Assembly (NCBI GenBank): GCA_910585635.1
Contig: CAJUFE010000009.1
Location: forward strand, 46,575-110,574
From: an uncultured Lachnospiraceae bacterium
Lineage (GTDB): Bacteria > Bacillota > Clostridia > Lachnospirales > Lachnospiraceae
Reading direction: 5' to 3'
DNA: 64,000 nt
The notes beneath the pieces were generated by a model that was not told the origin of the DNA, ran no database searches, and was given only the letters and a program-made list of their open reading frames with translations. Of the stretch, positions 60,253 through 64,000 are shown piece after piece. The translations under genes and the position numbers were made by a program. Every line of letters starts with the position of its first letter. The stretch's first letter is position 1.

Positions 60253-61551
60253 ATGGCAAAGATCGCGGGGATCATCGCGGAGTATGATCCATTTCATCTA
60301 GGGCATCAATATCAGATCCAGGAGACCAGGCGGCAGACGGGCGCAGAATATATCGTGGCCGTGATGAGCGGGAACTTTGTACAGCGGGGGGAGCCTGCGA
60401 TCTTTGAGAAGTCAGAGCGGGTCCGGATGGCGCTGCTTGGCGGCGCGGACCTGGTGCTGGAGCTGCCGGCTCCTTTTGCCGTGGGCAGCGCGGAGGATTT
60501 CGCATCGGGGGGGATCTCCCTGCTCCATCAGCTGGGGGCCGTGGACCTGGTCTCCTTCGGCAGTGAATGCGGCCGGCTCGCCCCCTTGATGGGAGCGGCC
60601 CGTCTCCTGGCAGAAGAGACCGCCCCTTTTGAAAATGCACTGAAAGGCCAGCTGCGCCGCGGCCTCACCTATCCCCAGGCCCGGGCCGCTGCGATGAAGG
60701 CTTGTGGAGCGGATCAGGAAATCCTGCAGGCGCTTAAGAGCCCCAACAACCTGCTGGGGATCGAGTACTGCAAGGCGCTCCTTCGGCAGGGGAGTGCTAT
60801 GGAGTCCTTTACGGTCAAACGAGAGGGTCTGGGCTATCATGATGAGCGACTGCAATCGGAAGGGCAGGGCGGGGCATCCACTCCTGTATATGCTTCTGCA
60901 TCTGCGCTCCGCCGGGCGATCTTTTCCCTCTGCCAGGACACACCAGCCAGGCCGCTGGTACTTTCCGGAGGATATGACCAGCTCCTGGACCAACTGCCGC
61001 CCCAGCTCCATCCCCTCTACACCTCCGGCCAGCTGCTCCCGATCCACCCAGACGACTGTTCAGCAATATTCAACTATCAGCTCCTCTCCTGCATACAGGA
61101 GAAGATCCCTCTGGAAGGCTTTTCCGATATCTCGCCCCAGCTGGCCGGACGGATCCGGCAGTGCTGTACCCGACCCAGAGCCTTCTCGGAGCAGATCATG
61201 GCCGTAAAGACCCGGCAGTACACCTATACCCGGATCAGCCGGAGCCTGCTCCACCTGCTGCTCAGCATCCGAGAGGAAGATATGGCTCAGTACCGCCGGT
61301 CCGGCTACTGCTCCTATGCCCGGATACTGGGCTTCAAACGCTCCGCCGCCCCTCTGCTGCGGACCATTAAAGAAAAAAGCGCCATCCCCCTGATCGCCAA
61401 GGCGGCTGACGCGCAAAAGTCCCTTTCCCCTGAAGCTCTAAAGCTGTGGGCGCAGGATATCTACTGCTCCCATGTCTATCACGGGCTGGTGCAGCAGCGG
61501 TATCGGATCACCCTGCCCGATGAATACCGGCGCCCGATCCTGGTTCTCTAG
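60253..61551 (+). CDS. tmcAL: tRNA(Met) cytidine acetate ligase
   Basis: A 432-residue enzyme that activates acetate with ATP to form N4-acetylcytidine at the wobble base of elongator tRNA(Met). The nucleotidyltransferase-like N-terminus AGIIAEYDPFHLGHQYQIQE includes the HxGH motif, followed by YIVAVMSGNFVQRGEPAIFE and LVLELPAPFAVGSAEDFASG. It has AAAAGGAG six bases upstream. Use of acetate fits the neighbouring acetate kinase locus, a frequent arrangement in Lachnospiraceae. Confidence 0.95.
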   Translation: MAKIAGIIAEYDPFHLGHQYQIQETRRQTGAEYIVAVMSGNFVQRGEPAIFEKSERVRMALLGGADLVLELPAPFAVGSAEDFASGGISLLHQLGAVDLVSFGSECGRLAPLMGAARLLAEETAPFENALKGQLRRGLTYPQARAAAMKACGADQEILQALKSPNNLLGIEYCKALLRQGSAMESFTVKREGLGYHDERLQSEGQGGASTPVYASASALRRAIFSLCQDTPARPLVLSGGYDQLLDQLPPQLHPLYTSGQLLPIHPDDCSAIFNYQLLSCIQEKIPLEGFSDISPQLAGRIRQCCTRPRAFSEQIMAVKTRQYTYTRISRSLLHLLLSIREEDMAQYRRSGYCSYARILGFKRSAAPLLRTIKEKSAIPLIAKAADAQKSLSPEALKLWAQDIYCSHVYHGLVQQRYRITLPDEYRRPILVL

Positions 61552-61579
61552 GGGCTGTCCTTTTCTCAAGATCGAAGTG

Positions 61580-61610
61580 GGCGGAAAAGCCATTTTTGGG
61601 CTTTCCCGCC
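61580..61610. terminator. Hairpin between tmcAL and DUF554 gene
   Basis: A 12-bp stem GGCGGAAAAGCC/GGCTTTCCCGCC with one mismatch and a T-rich loop between convergent genes. It lacks a T-run, so termination is only probable. Confidence 0.5.
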
Positions 61611-61693
61611 TCCATCACCTATCCTCCAAGCGGTGTTATCGGTCGGGTCGTATGATCGTACATAGCCATATCCCTTCTTGTCGATCCGATCCG

Positions 61694-62419
61694 TCAAGAT
61701 CTCCAGGGCAAGTATGCCGCCAGGATCGCCAACAGGACGGCAGGCAGCATATTGGCGACGTTCACTTTCTTCCCCCAGACAAGGTTTAACCCGATACAAA
61801 AGATCAAAATGGAACCGATGAGCGATAGATATGCGATCGCTGTTGCCGTCATGACCGGCGAGACCAGCCGCGCGAGCAATGTGATACACCCCTCAAAGAC
61901 AAAAACCGGGATCGCTGAAAATGCACACCCTCGTCCCATAGAGGAAGTCATAACGGCAATGATGATGAAGTCCAAAACGGATTTTACCGCAAGTGTAGAA
62001 TAGTCGTTCAGCAGACCGTCCTGAATGGCTCCCATAATCGCCATGGCTCCAATAGAAACGGTTAAAGAGGCCGTCACAAAAGCATTGACAAAGCCCGCAT
62101 CCTTGCTGTTGCCCGTTTTCGCTTTTAACCACTCACCAAACCGTTCAAAGGCTTTTTCAATACCGATCAGTTCACCGATGATCGTTCCGATCGCAAGGCA
62201 GAGTACCACCAGCATCGATCTGCCGCTGCTGATCTTTGCGCCCTCGATCCTCAACATCCCCTCCATCGCTCCGGCAATGGCGATGAACAGGACACTGATC
62301 CCGCAGGTCTTGTTCAGCATTTCCCGTTGCTCGGGCTTAAAAAGCTTCCCCGTAAAATGCCCCACCAGGCCACCCGCAACGATACTGACGCTGTTGATCA
62401 TTGTTCCAAGTCCTATCAT
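61694..62419 (-). CDS. DUF554 (YqgA-like) membrane protein
   Basis: A 241-residue protein with about seven membrane segments and the family start MIGLGTMINSVSIVAGGLVG, with LCLAIGTIIGELIGIEKAFE and ASLTVSIGAMAIMGAIQDGL. DUF554 proteins are inner-membrane proteins of unknown transport or structural role. It faces tmcAL and is separated by a hairpin. Confidence 0.88.
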   Translation of the reverse strand: MIGLGTMINSVSIVAGGLVGHFTGKLFKPEQREMLNKTCGISVLFIAIAGAMEGMLRIEGAKISSGRSMLVVLCLAIGTIIGELIGIEKAFERFGEWLKAKTGNSKDAGFVNAFVTASLTVSIGAMAIMGAIQDGLLNDYSTLAVKSVLDFIIIAVMTSSMGRGCAFSAIPVFVFEGCITLLARLVSPVMTATAIAYLSLIGSILIFCIGLNLVWGKKVNVANMLPAVLLAILAAYLPWRS

Positions 62420-62608
62420 TTTCGTTCTCTCTTCTTCCTCAGTTGTAAGGTTCTATCCGTTCGGTCCCTTCAGCACGATCTAGCTTATCCCTGTCTAGTC
62501 CCGTCCTCGCTGCGGGCCTGGATCTCTCCTCAAACGCAGGTCTGCAGGATCAGCGTTGGGATGACGCTCCACAGCTGCCCAACGCAGACTTTGATCCTAT
62601 GAATAAAA

Positions 62609-62645
62609 CTCCTGCGCGACCCTATCGAACAGGATCGTGCAGGAG
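62609..62645 (-). terminator. Terminator-like hairpin downstream of the BI-1 gene
   Basis: On the minus strand CTCCTGCACGATCCT pairs with AGGGTCGCGCAGGAG (one mismatch, one G-T) and TTTTATT follows. It lies about 275 bp past the BI-1 stop. Confidence 0.65.
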
Positions 62646-62681
62646 CTTCCTCTCAAGCTTTCTCGCAAAACCTCCATGCGC

Positions 62682-62862
62682 CCGGCGGCGGAACTTCATA
62701 GTAAACTGCATGCACCCGGCAACAGACGGACCACCACACATGAAGTTTTGGCGAGCGCATTTGGCTCTACGCTCTGCTCCGGTCGTTGCTAAACGTGTGC
62801 CACTGGCACACAGCAACCCTGAACGCATGCCGCCTGTCCGGCGGCGGAACTTCATAGTAAAC
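62682..62862. repeat. Pair of 25-bp direct repeats
   Basis: Identical 25-bp copies at 62682-62706 and 62838-62862, containing GGCGGCGGAACTTCATAG, are spaced 156 bp. They lie in the gene-free region and could be the remains of an interspersed repeat. Confidence 0.75.
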
Positions 62863-62920
62863 GCACAGACCGCCATCACCGGGTCAGCCAGTCGTCATCT
62901 CCTCTGGCCTTATGCTCCGG

Positions 62921-63637
62921 TCAGTTCTTCTTCCTTCCCAGGATCCGCAGCAGATAGACGAACAGATTGATGAAATCCAGATACAGCGCCAGCGCCGAGA
63001 AGATCGACGCCTTGGACAGCATCATCTCATCATAGCTGTAGTACGCATAATACTCCTTGATCTTATGGGTATCATATGCCGTATACCCTAAGAACAGGAA
63101 GATCCCGATCGTGCAGGCGATCATCTCGAACTGGCTCAAGTTGATGAACATGGATAACAGCCAGAAGCCTGCCAGGAAGATCAGTCCTGCCGTCATAAAG
63201 GGAAGGACCTTGCTGAAATCCAGGTTCATAAAGCGCCCCATAGCCGCCATGATCCCAAAGAACAAGGCTGTAGCGCCAAAGACCAGCACCATCGATGCCA
63301 GGTCAAAGAGCAGGAAATACACAGAGAACACGATCCCGTTCAGCGCCGCATAGACAAAAAACAAGGCTCTGGCCGTCCCCACGCCGATCTTCTGGATCCT
63401 GGCTGTCATGTAGATGACCGTGCCAAGCTCAGCAAAGAGCAGTACATAATGCCAATAGGGGATGTAGGTGATCAGCGCGATCCACCCGGTCATATAGCCG
63501 GAGACAGCCACCAGGAAGGTGGTCAAAAGCCCCGCGAACATCCAGCCAAAGGTCCTGGACGTGTAAGCGCCAAGGCTGATAGATGGTGCGTGGAGGGCTT
63601 TCTCCTGTGGATACATACCCATTTGATCTTCATTCAT
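62921..63637 (-). CDS. Bax inhibitor-1 / YbhL family membrane protein
   Basis: The ATG at 63637 has AAGGAGG eight bases upstream, giving 238 residues with seven membrane segments. Typical parts are SRTFGWMFAGLLTTFLVAVS near the start and FLFLGYTAYDTHKIKEYYAY with LALYLDFINLFVYLLRILGR at the end, containing the conserved Asp pair that senses pH in the BsYetJ-type channel. The family leaks calcium across the membrane. Confidence 0.92.
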   Translation of the reverse strand: MNEDQMGMYPQEKALHAPSISLGAYTSRTFGWMFAGLLTTFLVAVSGYMTGWIALITYIPYWHYVLLFAELGTVIYMTARIQKIGVGTARALFFVYAALNGIVFSVYFLLFDLASMVLVFGATALFFGIMAAMGRFMNLDFSKVLPFMTAGLIFLAGFWLLSMFINLSQFEMIACTIGIFLFLGYTAYDTHKIKEYYAYYSYDEMMLSKASIFSALALYLDFINLFVYLLRILGRKKN

Positions 63638-63758
63638 AACGAAAACCTCCTTAAACATAGCTTAGCCTTCCGGCTCTCACGTACAGAAGCCTCCTGTACG
63701 GTCAGCTCCAGGCAGCAAACGACAGATAACTTCACGCCTTGGCGCTCCGTTATCTTTT

Positions 63759-63787
63759 ATTATACATCTTGGTCTTCTTAAAATCAA
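63759..63787 (-). promoter_or_regulatory. BI-1 gene promoter
   Basis: TTGATT (63782-63787) and TATAAT (63759-63764) with a 17-bp spacer on the minus strand, about 122 bp before the ATG. Confidence 0.78.
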
Positions 63788-64000
63788 CTACAACATTCTT
63801 ATAAATTTCTAAACATTTCCAAGACGTACCCTGCTACTGGCACTGATCCTGTACCTCCTCCTCTGTAAAGCCATGGGATACGCATCAAAAATATTGATAG
63901 CGGAGCCCCCATGCGTCCTTCTCCAGTATATCTATGATCTTACCCTATAACTTCTCGGAATCTCAATGAATGAGATTCTAACCGAAAATTGACAACTGAA
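63788..64000. other. Right-edge sequence without supported gene
   Basis: The last ~210 bp show no ORF or RNA gene that I can support. An AGATTCTAACCG...-type end repeats the CTCGGAATCTCAATGAATGAGATT inverted segment near 63955-63980 as a short hairpin (AATCTCA/TGAGATT). Confidence 0.4.

Larger units (their letters stand above)
62420..62920. other. 500-bp intergenic region with hairpin and direct repeats
   Basis: No gene is supported. It holds a terminator-like hairpin (62609-62645) and a 25-bp direct repeat. Frames here are low-quality and repeat-derived. Confidence 0.5.

Noticed and set aside
60412..61047. Minus-strand ORFs opposite tmcAL
   Set aside because: They are shadows of the tmcAL coding frame in GC-rich sequence.
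1..64000. tRNA or rRNA genes
   Set aside because: I saw no cloverleaf or rRNA sequence on either strand while reading the gaps; a covariance search was not possible here.

Overview
The window joins two kinds of DNA. Positions 1 to about 44,500 are most of a temperate phage genome integrated as a prophage. From about 44,510 to 64,000 the sequence is chromosome of a Gram-positive anaerobe. Strong AGGAGG ribosome sites, TTGACA/TATAAT promoters and the PduL, acetate kinase, YceD(DUF177), L32 and TmcAL neighbourhood point to Clostridia, most likely Lachnospiraceae. This assignment is inference from gene content and style; no search was run.

The prophage left end lies outside the window. Early genes on the + strand (1-5,316) encode YopX-like, hypothetical, 5-methylcytosine methyltransferase, VRR-NUC, SNF2-type helicase and ArpU-like products. 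A compact lysogeny switch follows (5,400-6,800), with two XRE regulators and three well-formed promoters, two of which share a 24-bp block. A serine integrase ends at 8,633. From 44,438 back to 8,682 everything is read leftward: small accessory genes, a DUF1848 gene, three ParB-fold genes (one fused to a methyltransferase), terminase, portal-MuF, protease, HK97-type capsid, connectors, contractile sheath and tube, tail chaperones with a frameshift signature, tape measure, baseplate, fibres, then a diversity-generating retroelement (DGR) and lysis genes. The phage is therefore a myovirus.

The clearest special system is the DGR (11,731-14,948). A template repeat at 13,069-13,181 and a variable repeat at 13,963-14,075 align without gaps over 113 bp. 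All 17 differences fall at template adenines on the coding strand (17 of 30 adenines; 0 of 83 other bases). A reverse transcriptase with YMDD and IGSETSQ motifs, an unusually long Avd-like protein and a GC hairpin just past the variable repeat complete it. The variable repeat rewrites the C-terminus of a 333-residue tail-tip protein.

A less familiar signal is a pair of roughly 320-bp non-coding leaders at 2,862-3,179 and 24,394-24,727. They share the same ordered motifs, including many AATGTTTC/GAAACATT copies, a GATTAGG/CCTAATC inverted repeat and a TATACGCGCG block, and both end in a ribosome site. One precedes the nuclease-helicase genes and the other the tail chaperone gene, which suggests shared phage control.

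The prophage interrupts a sugar-type substrate-binding protein gene beside a YesM-type sensor kinase. Further right are a frameshifted Rpn-type nuclease gene with long tandem repeats, a decayed AAA ATPase gene, a hybrid sensor kinase, rpmF with its own promoter, a MarR-controlled permease / thiol-redox / C-S lyase cluster placed between DUF177 and rpmF, acetate kinase with PduL, a 32-residue membrane peptide, TmcAL, a DUF554 protein and a Bax-inhibitor-1-like protein.
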